The translations under genes were made by a program, and so were the position numbers. DNA of 64,000 nt. Source: Triglochin maritima. Taxonomy: Eukaryota; Streptophyta; Magnoliopsida; Alismatales; Juncaginaceae. The notes beneath the pieces were generated by a model, which was given only the letters and a program-made list of their open reading frames with translations, had not been told where the DNA came from and made no database searches. Location: assembly GCA_963682175.1 (NCBI GenBank), contig OY821771.1:27486201-27550200 (forward strand), read 5' to 3'. Below, in pieces: positions 1-11,994 of this stretch (its first letter is position 1; each line of letters begins with the position of its first letter).

Positions 1-1301
1 TCAAGTCTAGCAATCACCTCATTCTTTTCATTCATGATTAATTCAATTTGACATTTGAGATCATTTATAGTTTTTCTAGCATTTTTGTTCTTTTCACAAA
101 TGATCTCATATTGTTTAACTAAATCATGAAATGCATTTTGTAGCTCATCATGTGTATATGATTCACCATTAGCATTAGAGTTAGAGCTAGCACTAGAATA
201 TGATTTACTTGACCATGAATTACTTCTAGTGGAATAAGATTTAGAGGAGTTAGAAGCTACCTCACTTTGTTCATCTTCAATGGCCATGAAGCATGAATGT
301 GCAACCTCTCTTCTACTTTGTAAGGAAGAGGATGATGATGATGGAGATGAAGAGTCATCCCAAGTGGCTTTGTGAGCTTCCTCCTTCCTTTCTTTCCTCT
401 TACTCTTCTCCTTTTCTCTTCTCCTCTCTCTTCTCTCATTTTTCTTCTCCCTCTCTTTTCTCTCATTTTCGCTCTCCTCCCTCTCTTTTTCTTTTTCTCT
501 TTTCTCACTTCTTCTACCTCTTCTTTCATTCTTTTCTCCCTTATCCCTCTTGAGATATTTGAAGAAGTCTTGGGCAAGGACCTCAATGTCCTCTTCTTCC
601 ACCCTCCTTGGCTCATCAAAATTTGCATGCAATGCCACCATGGAGTTTTTCTTTGAAGCTTCCTTCTCTCTTCGATGACTCAATTGGAGCTCATAGGCCA
701 TGAGATTTCCAATGAGTTCCTCCATCTTCAATTTTGAAAGATCATGTGCCTCTTCAATTGCGACGATTTTATCTTCCCAATCGATGCTAAGTGACCGGAT
801 GAACTTCCTTGTCATCTCTCCTTCATTGATTTTTCTTCCAAGAACCAAAAGAGAGTTAGTGATATCGGTGAAGCGAGTGTTCATTTCGCTTATGTTTTCA
901 CCGATTTGCATAGAAAAAATCTCATATTTATGCATGAGGAGACTAATGCGGGTTTCCTTAGTTTTACTATCCCCCTCATGATGCATTTGTAGTCTATGCC
1001 ATATTTCATGTGCACTAACACACCCTCTAATCCTATTATATTCTCCCTCATTTAGCCCACAATATAGAATGTTCATGATTTTTGAGTTCATCTCAATTTC
1101 TTTCATTTTGGGCCTAGTGAGTGAATCTAATTCATCTTCATTTGGTGGTGTGTATGGATTTTGGAGAAACATCCAATACTTAAGGTCATTAGAAATTAGG
1201 AAAATCTTCATCCTATTCTTCCAATAATCATAATTTGACCCATTAAGCAAAGGAGGTCTAGTGGTGCATAATCCCTCTACATGATTAGATGTGCTAGCCA
1301 T
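1..1301 (-). CDS. copia-type gag polyprotein, N-terminal part, runs off the left edge
   Basis: Read on the minus strand from the ATG at 1299-1301, the frame stays open for 1.3 kb to the window edge. The N-terminus (residues 9-30, with RPPLLNGSNYDYWKNRMKIF) is the DUF4219-like start of copia gag, followed by a UBN2-type gag domain (IWHRLQMHHEG, then SLLMHKYEIF, then LSIDWEDKIVAIEEAHDLSK) to about residue 215. A long Lys/Glu/Arg-rich stretch (plus-strand 370-545) occupies the place where this family normally carries a CCHC zinc knuckle; the ATWDDSS and CFMAIED segments that usually flank the knuckle are present. The product would be the nucleocapsid protein that packages element RNA. It lies directly downstream of its own LTR and primer site. 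No stop or frameshift is seen, so this gag may be intact. Confidence 0.85.
   Translation of the reverse strand, partial: MASTSNHVEGLCTTRPPLLNGSNYDYWKNRMKIFLISNDLKYWMFLQNPYTPPNEDELDSLTRPKMKEIEMNSKIMNILYCGLNEGEYNRIRGCVSAHEIWHRLQMHHEGDSKTKETRISLLMHKYEIFSMQIGENISEMNTRFTDITNSLLVLGRKINEGEMTRKFIRSLSIDWEDKIVAIEEAHDLSKLKMEELIGNLMAYELQLSHRREKEASKKNSMVALHANFDEPRRVEEEDIEVLAQDFFKYLKRDKGEKNERRGRRSEKREKEKEREESENERKEREKKNERRERRREKEKSKRKERKEEAHKATWDDSSSPSSSSSSLQSRREVAHSCFMAIEDEQSEVASNSSKSYSTRSNSWSSKSYSSASSNSNANGESYTHDELQNAFHDLVKQYEIICEKNKNARKTINDLKCQIELIMNEKNEVIARL
366..545 (-). repeat. low-complexity charged tract in the copia gag
   Basis: The plus strand is an almost pure C/T run; on the minus strand it encodes alternating Glu/Lys/Arg with a few Ser and Asn. 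It stays in the gag frame, so it is tolerated coding sequence. It replaces the expected zinc-knuckle region and could bind RNA through charge alone, which is inference. Confidence 0.75.
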
Positions 1302-1339
1302 GCTAAAAATACGATTAAGTATAGAATTTAGCTAACAAG

Positions 1340-1351
1340 GCTCTGATACCA
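1340..1351 (-). promoter_or_regulatory. primer binding site (initiator tRNA-Met type) of the left copia element
   Basis: The minus strand reads TGGTATCAGAGC, complementary to the 3' end of plant initiator tRNA-Met, the usual primer of plant copia reverse transcription. It lies 2 bp from the LTR end and about 40 bp upstream of the gag ATG. Confidence 0.9.
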
Positions 1352-1353
1352 AA

Positions 1354-2922
1354 TGTAGGATCGTGTGGGTTATGGGTCCACTAATCACTCCTAAGCTAAT
1401 CACCTTTTTAATCTAATTAACTACTTGGTTGATTGATCAAAGAATTGCAGCGGAAATTAAAAACAAATCAAACACAAGTAGGAAAGCAATGCAAACCAAA
1501 CAAGAAGACACCGGATTTACAGAGGTTCGGCCGCGCCTACGTCCTCTCTTGCAAGCCCCTCTCGAATCCCCGTTCGAGCTCCTCTTGCGTCTTCACTATG
1601 CCTCCCCGTTCCGGGCCGGGAGCAACGCCTTTTACAAGTCTTCAAGCTCGCGAACAACCCTCGCCGAGCTTGGCACCACCTCTCACAAACCGAGAGAATC
1701 ACTTCGGGCTTTCACCGAAATCCTTGCTTCTTTGTCTTGGGCTTTCACCAAGACCCTTGCTCACTTTACAACAATGGTGACTGAGTGGAACTCACTCTCT
1801 AATTGAGCACAACAATTGCTAGATGAATGTATGATGAATGATGTGTAGATGTGAGGCTTAAGATCACTAATTTGGAGCTTTGAGGTTGTGGAAAATCTCA
1901 CTATAAGTTTGACACTTTGGAGTTGTGAAATCTTGTAGAAAACTAAGTGTGAACCTCTATTTATAAGCTCCTAAAGATTTCTAGCCGTTTGGACAAGATT
2001 TGATTGGGGTTTGTGCAAAGGACACAAAACAGAAAAATCGGATTCAGAAATCTGTCCAGAAACGGTCGACCGAAAGGTGTATCGGTCGACCGAACCCTTG
2101 AGTCTGTTGATGGATCGGTTGACCGAACAAAGGTACTGGTCGACCGAATCACTTAAGTTCTATAGGTCAACGGTCGACTGAGCAGGTACCGGTCGACCGA
2201 ACTACTGGGTTCGGTAGAGAGAAATCTTGATCGGTTGGACAAACTTGTGTCGACCGATAGCAGGGGGTTTTTCACGAATTGAACGGTCGACCGAAAATGG
2301 TATTTTGTTCGACCGGTTCAAAAGTATTTGGGGGTGTATATAGGAAAAATGTGTATACGACCGTTGTATAATACGACAAATAAAACGGTCGTATTTTTAC
2401 CAGAAATGGCAAACGAAACGGTCGACCGAAGGTCTACCGGTCGACCGAACAGGTCTGGGTAATCGGTTAATAGAAGGTGGAATCGGTCGAACGAATTGGT
2501 CTGGTATAACAAATATTGTGTATAACCGGTCGACCGAAAAGGTGAACGGTCGACCGAACTCAGGTAGACTGGCGACCAATGTTTTAGGTGTTTGGGTGAT
2601 CTAATGGAGTCCAAATTATATGATATTTTGTGTGTGACTCCTACAAGGAACCTAGTGTGTGAATGCATGCATATTAGCTTAAGTTATGCTCAATTTACAT
2701 AAGTTCCTAATACTCAAAGAAATATAAAATTACATGTCTTCAATCCTAGCTTGATTACATGTCTTGACTTGATTTTTCTTCTTTCTTGAGTCTTGATCAC
2801 CTGTAGATGTTAGCACAATACAACATGTATACCATTATACTACATGTGCTAATCTACATGTCCTAATTAAGATTAGGTTGAAATACATCATCAAAATACG
2901 GATTAAGGCCAAAAAGCCAACA
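1354..2922 (-). repeat. 5' LTR of the minus-strand copia element
   Basis: The LTR runs from TGTAGGATCG (plus strand 1354) to GCCAACA (2922), so on the minus strand it starts TGTTGG and ends CCTACA. The primer site abuts one side and broken gypsy integrase sequence the other. A second member at 13959-15414 shares both ends and much of the interior. Between 2060 and 2570 it holds a dense array of CGGTCGACCG palindromes, mostly in pairs about 20 bp apart. The 1500-1750 stretch is GC-rich and could be read as short ORFs, but I see no gene. The copia 3' LTR and the target duplication lie outside the window. Confidence 0.85.
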
Positions 2923-4010
2923 TTGAGCTGCTAGAGTGGAAGTGGGAGCACGTGACGATGGATTTTTTCATGGGGCTACCAAAGATGATGAGATTCCACG
3001 ACGCGATTTGGGTGATAGTCGATCGACAGACCAAGTCGGCGCACTTCTTAGCGATCAGGACCATGTTGCCCCTGGAGGGTCTAGCTAAGTTGTACGTGTA
3101 GGAGATAGTCGGGTTTCACGGAGTACCAGTGAGCATCATCTCTGATCGAGATCCCAGATTTACATCCAGGTTTTGGGGAGTCTGCAACAGGCTTTGGGGA
3201 CACGACTGAGGTTCAGTACAACGTTTCACCCACATATAGATGGTCAGTCAGAGAGGATGATCCTGACCCTGGAGGAAATGCTGAGAGCATGCACAGTGGA
3301 TTGGGCAGGATACTGGGATGGGCATCTGCCGTTGATAGAGTTCGCCTACAACAACAACTACCATTCGAGTACTGGGATGTCACCATACGAGACAATGTAC
3401 GGGAGGCCTTGCAGATCACCGGTATGATGAAGCAATGTGGGCGAGAGATAGTTAGTGGGGCCAGAGCTCGTGCAAATGTATGTAGAGAAAGTGGATTGAT
3501 CAGGAGGATATTGGCCACAACACAGAGCATGCAGAAGAGTTATGCCGACAGACACAGACGGGCGTTGATCTTTAAGGTTGGCGACCATGTGTTTTTGAAG
3601 ATCTCCCTAGCTTGGGGAGTGATGAGGTTTGGGAAGAAGGGGAAGCTCAGTCCGAGGTATGTCGGGTCATTCGAGATTCTAGACCGAGTTGGAGAGGTTG
3701 CCTACCGTATTGCATTGCCACCCCAGTTTCCAGGTCTTCACAACGTCTTCCATGTATCGATGTTGAGGAAGTACGTTGCAGATCCAACTCACGTGATTGA
3801 GATTGTAGTGCTAGAGATCCAGCGTGACTTGTCGTTTGAGGAGAGACTGGTCGAGATCGTTGATCGCATGGATCACCAGCTCAGGAGGAGGACCATTCCG
3901 ACAGTGAAGGTCTAGTGGCAGCATCACAGTGAGCACGAGGCCACCTGGGAGATCGAGGAGGAGGTTTGCAAGCAATATTCGGAGCTTTTCAGTGAGTTGC
4001 TTGTTTTGAT
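2923..4010 (+). pseudogene. gypsy chromovirus integrase core plus chromodomain, 5'-truncated and broken
   Basis: Translation gives [46 protein letters not shown] (the two Asp of the DDE core), HIDGQSERM, then [21 protein letters not shown] and [17 protein letters not shown] of the integrase C-terminus, and [10 protein letters not shown] of the chromodomain. Breaks: a TAG at 3099-3101 after KLY, a one-base loss near 3179 (after RFWG), further frame changes between 3420 and 3560, and a TAG at 3913-3915 just before the chromodomain. The 5' half of pol is gone at 2922, where the copia LTR begins. It is a relative of the complete element at 24251-33462. Not functional. Confidence 0.88.
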
Positions 4011-4042
4011 TTCGGGACGAAACCCTTTTAAAGAGGGTGGAT

Positions 4043-5850
4043 TGTTATGTCCCTAACCCTTATTTAAGGTGCTAATGGTGTTTAGTGAGGAGGTTTGCAT
4101 GGGGAAATGGTGTTGCACAGTGTTGTGCGTAGGGAAGGAGGAGGATAAGATGAGTAGGGTGATGGTGGGGGTGTTTTGTTGGTTTTTGTGTTGGTTGAGA
4201 AGGATTTCCTCCATTCTTGCACCCAACTCATCTCTCTCACTCTCCTTTCCCTTCCATTTCCGGCGAACCAGAGGTGGTGGAGGCGACTCTGACGAGTGCC
4301 GTCGAGCACGACGTTGCGGAGGCGAGGACGTGAGGTGCATTGCAGCGGGGGTTGCTGTCGGACGTCGACGTTGAGTGGAACTCCGACGTGCTCCATCTTG
4401 CACTTGAGGTATGCCGGTTCTTTAGTTGTTTTTGTTGCTCACCCACGTTGGGGTGGAGTTGTGATCGGTCGCGGGAGGTTGGAGACCTCACCGGCGGCGA
4501 AAAACGACGTAAAATACTCGGCATGCGCGGGGTTGCTGTCAGCCAACGCTCGACCGGTGCCTTCGGGCGGTCGACCAGTCGGAGGAATTCGTTTTTGTTT
4601 TCGGTCGACCGTTCCTTGCCTTTGGTCCGACCAGAACGCAAGTGTACTTGAGAATAATGCATGTGGTTTGACCGATTATTTATATTGTTCGACCGTTATA
4701 TGACTTAGACTATTAGGATGACCCTGGTAGTTTTCGGTCGACCAGAATCCCTAAGTCGGTCGACCGAATAGACTTGTATGATTTGGACCAGACTACGGAT
4801 TTGACCCCGTATTCGGTCGACCGACTTTAGTTTTCGGTCGACCGAATTGCCTACCCAGGGACCGTTGTGTGAAAGAGTGTGGACACTTGGGTCGCGCCAC
4901 CTCTATTGATGGACAATGGTGTGACGTGATGTTGCTTGACTCTCTGTAAGCAGCATACCTGAGGGATCACGGATCCCAATGCATGTTGAGGCATGGCTCA
5001 TAGAGCATGATGTCCCTGCAGACTACGGTCTGGACCCGTCCGATGTTGTGTTGTACGTATGTTGTACCGCCGAGGTTTTTGTCGGCAATGATGTTCCGAC
5101 TTGTGGTTGTGTCGTCCGATGTTGTGCCCGACGTATGTTGTACCGTCGTTGTTGTGCCGGCGATGTTGTTCCGGCGATGATTCCTTGATTGGGCACCTAT
5201 CGGGGAATGTTTGGACCGACCGGGCTACGACTCCGTTGGGGTGGTGTAGACCACGTGGTTACCTTGCGCGGAAGTGCAGACACTCCTCACCGATCCCTTT
5301 GGCTCGAGTAGTCGCGTGTAGGGGTGCATCGCGTACTGTCCGCAAGACCGTATATGCCTACGGTAGGTTTCCGAGGGAGACACGTTGTTGTTGCTGGACT
5401 GATGTCCTTGTTGACCCTTTGAGGGTATTTGTTGTTGCCGAGGGACTGAGGTCCTGTTTTACCCTTGGAGGGGATTTGTTTCATTGCATATGTTGATATG
5501 GCATGCCACTAGTACGATAGGTTCATTTACCGTATTGTTGCATTCATATAGGCGAGCTTGACATACGGGTTTTCCTAATGGGAAACTCAGGCATTGTTGT
5601 TGATTCATGTTTCAGGACCGCAATAGGTTATGTCGGGTGGTGACAGCGGACACACGCATGTTGGGGCTTCATGATTACTTGTATCTGTCTTTCGTTGTAT
5701 TAATGTTATCATGTATTTTGACAAACTCTGTTGTATTGTGGTGCACCGACTGATTATATTTATATGAGTAACATTCCCGTTTGATTACCTTTGTCTTTCA
5801 GATCTCGTTTGTTTAAATTTTCAAATTTTCTGCTGTTTCGGAATGTTATA
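4043..5850 (+). repeat. 3' LTR of the truncated gypsy chromovirus
   Basis: It begins TGTTATGTCCC directly after a purine tract (AAAGAGGGTGGAT, 4030-4042) and ends near TGTTATA at 5850, where the intact relative ends TGTTACA. The last 60 bases (TTTAAATTTTCAAATTTTC then TGCTGTTT) align by eye with the ends of the LTRs at 24251-26537 and 31137-33462. Between 4547 and 4850 are six paired CGGTCGACCG-type palindromes with 21-22 bp offsets. The stretch 4980-5490 is GC-rich with short repeats of GATGTTGT and GTTGTGCCG type, and has no gene. Confidence 0.8.
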
Positions 5851-8241
5851 AAATATTTACGATACTTTTCTATTTTTAATAAGATTTGAGGAGAGTAAAA
5901 CTGATTTTTCTGGTTAAAAGTCAAAAAACTAGATGATAGATAAATTTTTGGCTATTGTCTTAGTTTTGGGGGACAATAAATCAGTCAAATTATGTCTTTT
6001 AAGCTATTTTTTTTAAAATTTCTATGACATTCAAACACACCTATATCATTACAACGGATAGCAAAGGTTGTTTCCATTCACGAACAGTCAGTTACCCCAA
6101 ATTCAATGTACAGGATTGATACGAGAAGATTTTTCAAAGCATTGATTTGGTTCCAATTCTAGAAATATGAACATGAAAATCTAAAAAGATTCGTCAGGTC
6201 GCCAACTCGGCATTTGCAGTTTCGATTACCCCTACTCTGGACTCCTCCATAGGCCCATAGTCTTTTCAAATTACTGCCACTCTAAACCACAATGCGTATA
6301 TCTTAGATGTTATTAGCATATAATACAAGTGAATGATGTGCAAGTTTTGACTTAATTAGCAAACGGCAGTGAACTTATGTCTACTTAAACTCGAAATTTA
6401 ATGCAACTGGTTTAGCTAGATCAGTATGATTATTTTAGTTTTGTTTTAGTGATTGATGGTATTGAAACTGATTGAACAAACAACCTAACATGTTTTATTC
6501 GTGGGATACGATACCTAGATCAATCTAATCTTATGGAATTCAACGAAGGTGGATTGAGCCCATTTCAAAATGTATGAAAATGAACTCACGGTCCTCTGTC
6601 TCCCCATTGGCATCACCATGGGACGGTGGATATGAATTGACAGCGTTTGCTGGAGCAATAGCCTACTTAATTTACAGTTTGACTAACTCGTAGACGTACA
6701 ATCAATCCACATCTGAGTTGGGACTTGTACAGAATCATAGAGCACAATCAGTTTATAATTCTACCTACTTAACAATAAATAAAAAGTACTTTGTTATTCA
6801 AGGACTTTAGATGGTCTAAATAAATAGTCTTTTAGAGCCCACATCATGAAACCATAAAAGTAGAAAGCGAGTGATCTTAATTTTACCTCCCTCTCCGGAT
6901 TAATTTGTATTTATCATTACACGATTTTAGTTGGATGAGCTATTGATGTAGTTCCTAATTAGGAATGAAATCATTATTTATCGTGTAGTACACTACCAAA
7001 GAGGTTGTAGTTATCTATCAGACATCAATCACATGGGTCACGGTTGAGGTCGTTGGCTACTTGCACAAAGTTTTAAGTTGTAACTCGCCAACTTTTCATC
7101 TAACATTTCCTGTGTTTAGTTGACTCGTGGTAGCATCATAATCAATTAACCAATAACTCGAGAAACTTAAAGAAAGCGCCTCAATCGGTCACTAGAGTAG
7201 AGCTGAAGAGAGTTGTTGATGATAGTCTGTAGGTGCATGATTACTCTTGGTAATTTTGTGTATCTATAGATATTTGTAACATATTGTGATGTTGGGAATA
7301 AAATCAGAAACACTGACGGAAAATATGACGGAAATCTAAGAAATTCTTTTGAGACGACGAAGTCTTTTTTACACACTTTGTAGAACACGGCGAAAACAAC
7401 AAAAAAGTAGAAATAAAACAAGTTCAATCACTAAGGTCCAGTTTGGATCAGTTCTTGGTTTTTTTTGTAGTATTTAGTGGACCCAAGAGCCATGAAAAAT
7501 TGTTAGTTGCATCCAAATAGAGATTTGAAAAGCTTGGTTGACTTATTGTGCACCCTTTTCTAGACATACAATTACACTAAACAAAAAAACTCAACTACTG
7601 AGCTTTCCACAGTTTTTGGATTAAATTCATTATTGTCATGGTCGGAATTTACCATGACACCCCTGTGATTTCGCTAAAGGACATGTCATGTCCTCATTCA
7701 TCATTCACATATGACCCCATTGTTCAACGTTATTAAGTCGAAGTAATTACAACTTTACAATTCTTAATTTGAAGCTGAATTACAATGGTATTATGTGATC
7801 TCATTTATTTTTCTCAACTCAACATTAACTTTAACAAAAAGTTTTTCCTCTTGCAACAATCGCCACCATCCCTTTCTTCCCACATCCATCTCGAGCTTGT
7901 CGACATCCTCTGGAGGCCGGTGGTTGCAATGCGAGGCAGCGAGGTACTAGGATGGATCATCTAGGAAGGAGGAAGCTGGGGTCACCTAGTCGGCCGTGTC
8001 GCCCACCTTCGCCGACGATCACATTTCCATTGTCTCTACGTTCTGATACTTTCTCTATCTACATTTTCCTAGAGATTAGCCTAATTGTATTCATCTCTTA
8101 TCATATGTCGTGGATCTTGAACTTCAATAACATTATACTTACCTTGTTAGTCCTAAATCTAGGGTTTCGGTTAATATCTTGGAATTCTTGAAATTACAAA
8201 TTATTCGTGTGGAAACCATATGCCATGGCTTTGCATGTCAT
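5851..8241. other. AT-rich intergenic DNA, no gene recognised
   Basis: I find no conserved domain, RNA gene or element terminus here. A short GC-rich island at 7850-8030 (around CGCCACCATCCC and GGCCGTGTCGCCC) breaks the AT-rich background and could be the remnant of a first exon, but its translations match nothing I know. Confidence 0.5.
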
Positions 8242-10165
8242 TAGACCTGGGTGTCGTGTCGTGCCGTGACACGGCGGTCGTGCCGGATCCGGGGGTGTTG
8301 GGTCGAGTTTTGATTTTTCGGTTGTTATTTTAATTTGAAGTAAGTATACAATCACAATTGAATTAACAAACACAAACACAATTTATTTTTCCCGAAAGTA
8401 ACTAATTTATTTATTAATAATTTTTTACTCAAATCGAGAAACAATATAAATACATAATTGGTTACATATTAAAAAAATCCAGAGGCTAGCTAAACCTAAA
8501 GAGTAATGAAAAAAAATCCTAAGAGGTATTAGGAAAAAATACTCCTTAAACATAACGGCTTAGCTAATTCATCTTCAATATTCATCGTCGTTATTGGCGT
8601 CGTTAAGATTCATGTTTTGCATTTTGTCCACATCGTCTATCCAATCATTTAGTCATACACTCATCTCGATCGAATTGTCAGATAAACTGCCTTTTGTCAG
8701 TTAAGACACGTTTACTAGCCCTAAATGCATACTTTGACGCCACAGTTGAGGCCGAATGACATAATAAGTCTCGTGTCATCAAGGAGACTAGTGGAAACTT
8801 ATCTGAGTTCTTTCTCTATCAGTCTAAAACATCAAAAGATTTAACTCAGTAGTAAAGTATATTTCAGTGTTTAAATATCCAGTTAATTCATTTTGTGTTT
8901 CATTTTGCACTAATTTTAGTTTTTTTTTACTTAACCATTTCCATTAGGAGTCATCATCATCTGGATCCATTTGTAGTTGTAGGTGGTTGTGATGATGAAC
9001 TAGCAAGTACATTATGTAGTCTTTCATATTCTTCAAAATATTTGTTTAATAAAGACTTACAACTATCTACATGGTTTTAAAAAATTTCATAATTCATATT
9101 TGTAAAAATTTCTTCCAAGAAAACTTGTGAACCAATTTTAACATTTCGTATGTAGAATTCCATTTATGGGGGACATCTAATTTAAACTTCCTAGGTTTAA
9201 CATGATTATATATACAAAATTATCTAAATTCCTGATATCTAGATGTACTACTGCAACCTACATGGGTAACTGCATTCCTAACATTTTATACTTAAGGTTT
9301 AATTATGTTTAGTCCGTCTTGTACTACCAAGTTCAAAGTATGACAAACACATCTAATATGAAAAAGTAAATCATCTACAGGTGAATGACAAAAAATTATA
9401 AGCATTTGTATTGCTGAATTGTTATTAGTAATATTATCAAATGCAATTGCACATACTTTATTTTCAAGATTATGAACTACCATGACATCTTTAATATGAT
9501 CAAATATAACATTGGTAGTGTGTGGATGCAAAATAAGTAAAAAAGAAATGATTTTTTATATTTAAATACCATGAACCATCTAGATAATGAGTAGTTACCA
9601 ACAGTAAGGATAATTATTTGGACCGGTCCAAATATCACTAGTTAATGTTACCTTGTAGTTTATTGATGATTTTTTTAATCATGTGTTCTTTTTTTACCGA
9701 ATTTATCAGTTACGACATTTAAGTATTGTTCTCTAAAATGGTTTAAATTGCGGATTATGGTAGAGAATCGCTTCCCTAAGGCCTTTCGATTCACATATGC
9801 TAAATGATAGTTCATCTGTAATTATGAAATCAACAATTATCTCTCTACCTTTAATTGGACAATATCTTCTGAAATTTAAAGTTCCACTAGTTGTGTTTAA
9901 AACCGATTGACGTGAATCTACTACCGATGATGTATTATTCTTAACTTTACATGAAAGTTCATGTCTAGCTAGATGACATGTTCCTCTACTTGACTTAGCC
10001 GAATATACTTTACCATAGTGTATACACCTAGCAGTTGGTTTACCCTAAGCAGTTTGTCATTTTTCAAAATCATCTCATACTGGAGATGTTTTTTTCTCTT
10101 AGTAGTTTTACCCTTAGGTTTTGGTGGATTAACAAGAGGAGGAGGGGGTTGTTATTATCTTCAGA
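8242..10165 (-). pseudogene. decayed hAT transposase (BED finger to C-terminal dimerisation domain)
   Basis: Read right to left on the minus strand: a Pro/Lys-rich N-terminus near 10090-10160 (PPKPKGKTTKRKK), a BED-type zinc finger remnant at about 9950-10030 (GKVYSAKSSRGTCHLARHEL, its first Cys pair partly lost), the DxxxxN segment AIAFDNITNNN at about 9425-9460, HIRCVCHTLNLVVQDGLN at about 9305-9365, and the C-terminal hAT dimerisation motif STVASKYAF with SKRVLTDKR at about 8690-8755. Stops and frameshifts occur throughout. A plausible hAT end, TAGACCTGGGTGTCGTGTCG, lies at 8242. The N-terminus is cut at 10166 where a CACTA terminus begins, so I read the CACTA element as inserted into this one. 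Confidence 0.75.
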
Positions 10166-10510
10166 CACTGCTGGAAAAATGGGTTACGACGTCGACATGT
10201 CATGTCGGGTATTTAGCACCTGACGTGACACAAACTTCTCACGTCGGTTGTCGGTAGCTGACATAATACATAGATAAAACATGTCGGTTTATATGAAACT
10301 GGCGTCATATGTAGATAAAAAACGTCGGTTTTAGTAAACTGACGTGAGATGTCTATACTTTCACGTCGGTTTTGGTAAATCGACGTGAGATGGCTACAAT
10401 GTCACATCGGTTTACGAAAACCGACATGAGATTGCTACAATGTCAGATATTGTGAGTAAACCGACGTGATATGTCACAATTTCACGTTGGTGTATTAAAA
10501 CCCGACGTGT
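10166..10510 (+). repeat. CACTA left terminus and subterminal repeat array
   Basis: After the terminus, modules of the type CACGTCGGTTT and their inverted form (AACCGACGTGA) recur about every 25-50 bp, at for example 10220, 10280, 10325, 10360, 10385 and 10460. CACTA transposases use such subterminal motifs as binding sites; that these serve the tnp2 product encoded here is inference. Confidence 0.75.
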
Positions 10511-10799
10511 TTTCCCAACTAAATAACTCCACTACGACCGAAAATCATCACAACCCAAGCACAACCCTAGCCGCCCTCTCCCACACGACCCAACCTCGGA
10601 TCTCCCTGCCGCCAACGTCCAACCTCCAACCAGCCTACGTGAAGCTCCTCCCGCTCCCTTCCCCTCCCAATAAGACCACAAGCTTCTCCTCCTCCGCCCC
10701 CGCCGTCTCCTCCGTCCGATCCTTGAAATCGGCTTTCCTCCCGACGGTTCAGACCCCAACAAGCTCTGGCCAAGGCAGCGAGCAGTTTGTCAGCATTGG

Positions 10800-11990
10800 A
10801 GAGTGAGTTCCCCCACAAAATTTGGTTTGATTTTGGTTCTCATCGTGTTTTTCAATACGTTTGTTAACTTTGTTTAATATCAGATAAACATTTGAGTAGT
10901 TTGTTATTTGGGTATTTTCTTCTTCTTCACACGTTACATTTTTCTATCATATTATATTTTTTCTTTTTCATAGAAAATGAAATGCAAGAATCCCTCCCAA
11001 TTATGTTGTGTTTTAGGAGGTCTGTGGCAATTCGACTTCTCTATGCGTGCTTCGTTTATTGCGCTTGATGTGGTTTTAGTTGTGATTTTGTACCTCTAGT
11101 TTGCTTAAAGTGCGTTGGTGTTTGTTGTGAGATTTTTAAGTGTAGAAGGAAAAGAGTACGTTGGTGGCTTTTGGATTCCGGAGAGGCTACAAACAACAGC
11201 GGATCCGGGAAAAAAGTTTAGGATGGGCACAACTGCCTTGATGTTATTTTGAAGACAAAAGTAATATATGAAAATTACTAATTAAAAAATTAAAATCAAC
11301 TGGGAGTTGTCTCATTTCTTTATATTTTTTGTACTTTGGATATTCATGTTACTTCTTATAAAAAAATTAAATTCTTGGGTCGAACATCAAACAAAACAAT
11401 TTAAAGGAAACAAATTATATTTATAGTCACAAGACATGCAAGAAAAAAATATTACTTTAGTAAATACCTAAGTTGTAAACTTCTTCTATTCATTCCATTA
11501 GGGTTTGGGTTTGATTTATTGTTGTTGACATTTTTTAAAATGTATCTTGTGGGAAAAATGTATCTTGTGGGAATTGAATTATGATGTGAATGCGGATAAT
11601 AACTTAAAAGCCACCATCACTAATCATTACCAACACACTGTGAATTTCATTAAGTAGTACGAATTTCATTAATAAAAAACTTTGTTATGGACCACAACAA
11701 AACCTTCAAAACATCATACAATCTGAAATAATTTTAGAGCTCATGTATGCCTCCATATAGACTATCTGAATGAGTAGATACGAGTTTGTTTAGGTAGTTG
11801 TGGCAATAAGACTATCACGCCGAAGTTGAAACATTTTATATAGTTTGTATATGTTTGTGTTTTTTTCCCACAGGAAAGTTTATATGACTATTAAATGTAA
11901 GGGGAGATTTGCAGAAATTTTGAAAAATTTAGTGTATTTGGTTCATTTTATATTGCGATTGTTTGTGTTATTGTGTAGATAATAATGAAT
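10800..11990 (+). other. CACTA leader/intron region without recognised coding sequence
   Basis: This stretch between the GC-rich leader and the transposase is AT-rich. A GT-like junction follows the leader near 10803 (GGAGAGTGAGTTC), so it probably holds one or more introns of the transposase transcript. I see no conserved protein segment in it. Confidence 0.45.
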
Positions 11991-11994
11991 CACA

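Noticed and set aside
257..628. Basic 123-residue open frame on the minus strand
   Set aside because: It is an alternative frame of the copia gag charged tract; the real gag frame is offset by one base and runs open to the window edge.
10471..10806. 111-residue open frame after the CACTA subterminal repeats
   Set aside because: Ser/Pro-rich leader sequence without any domain; a similar GC-rich leader is in the CACTA derivative at 51634, so it is probably untranslated.
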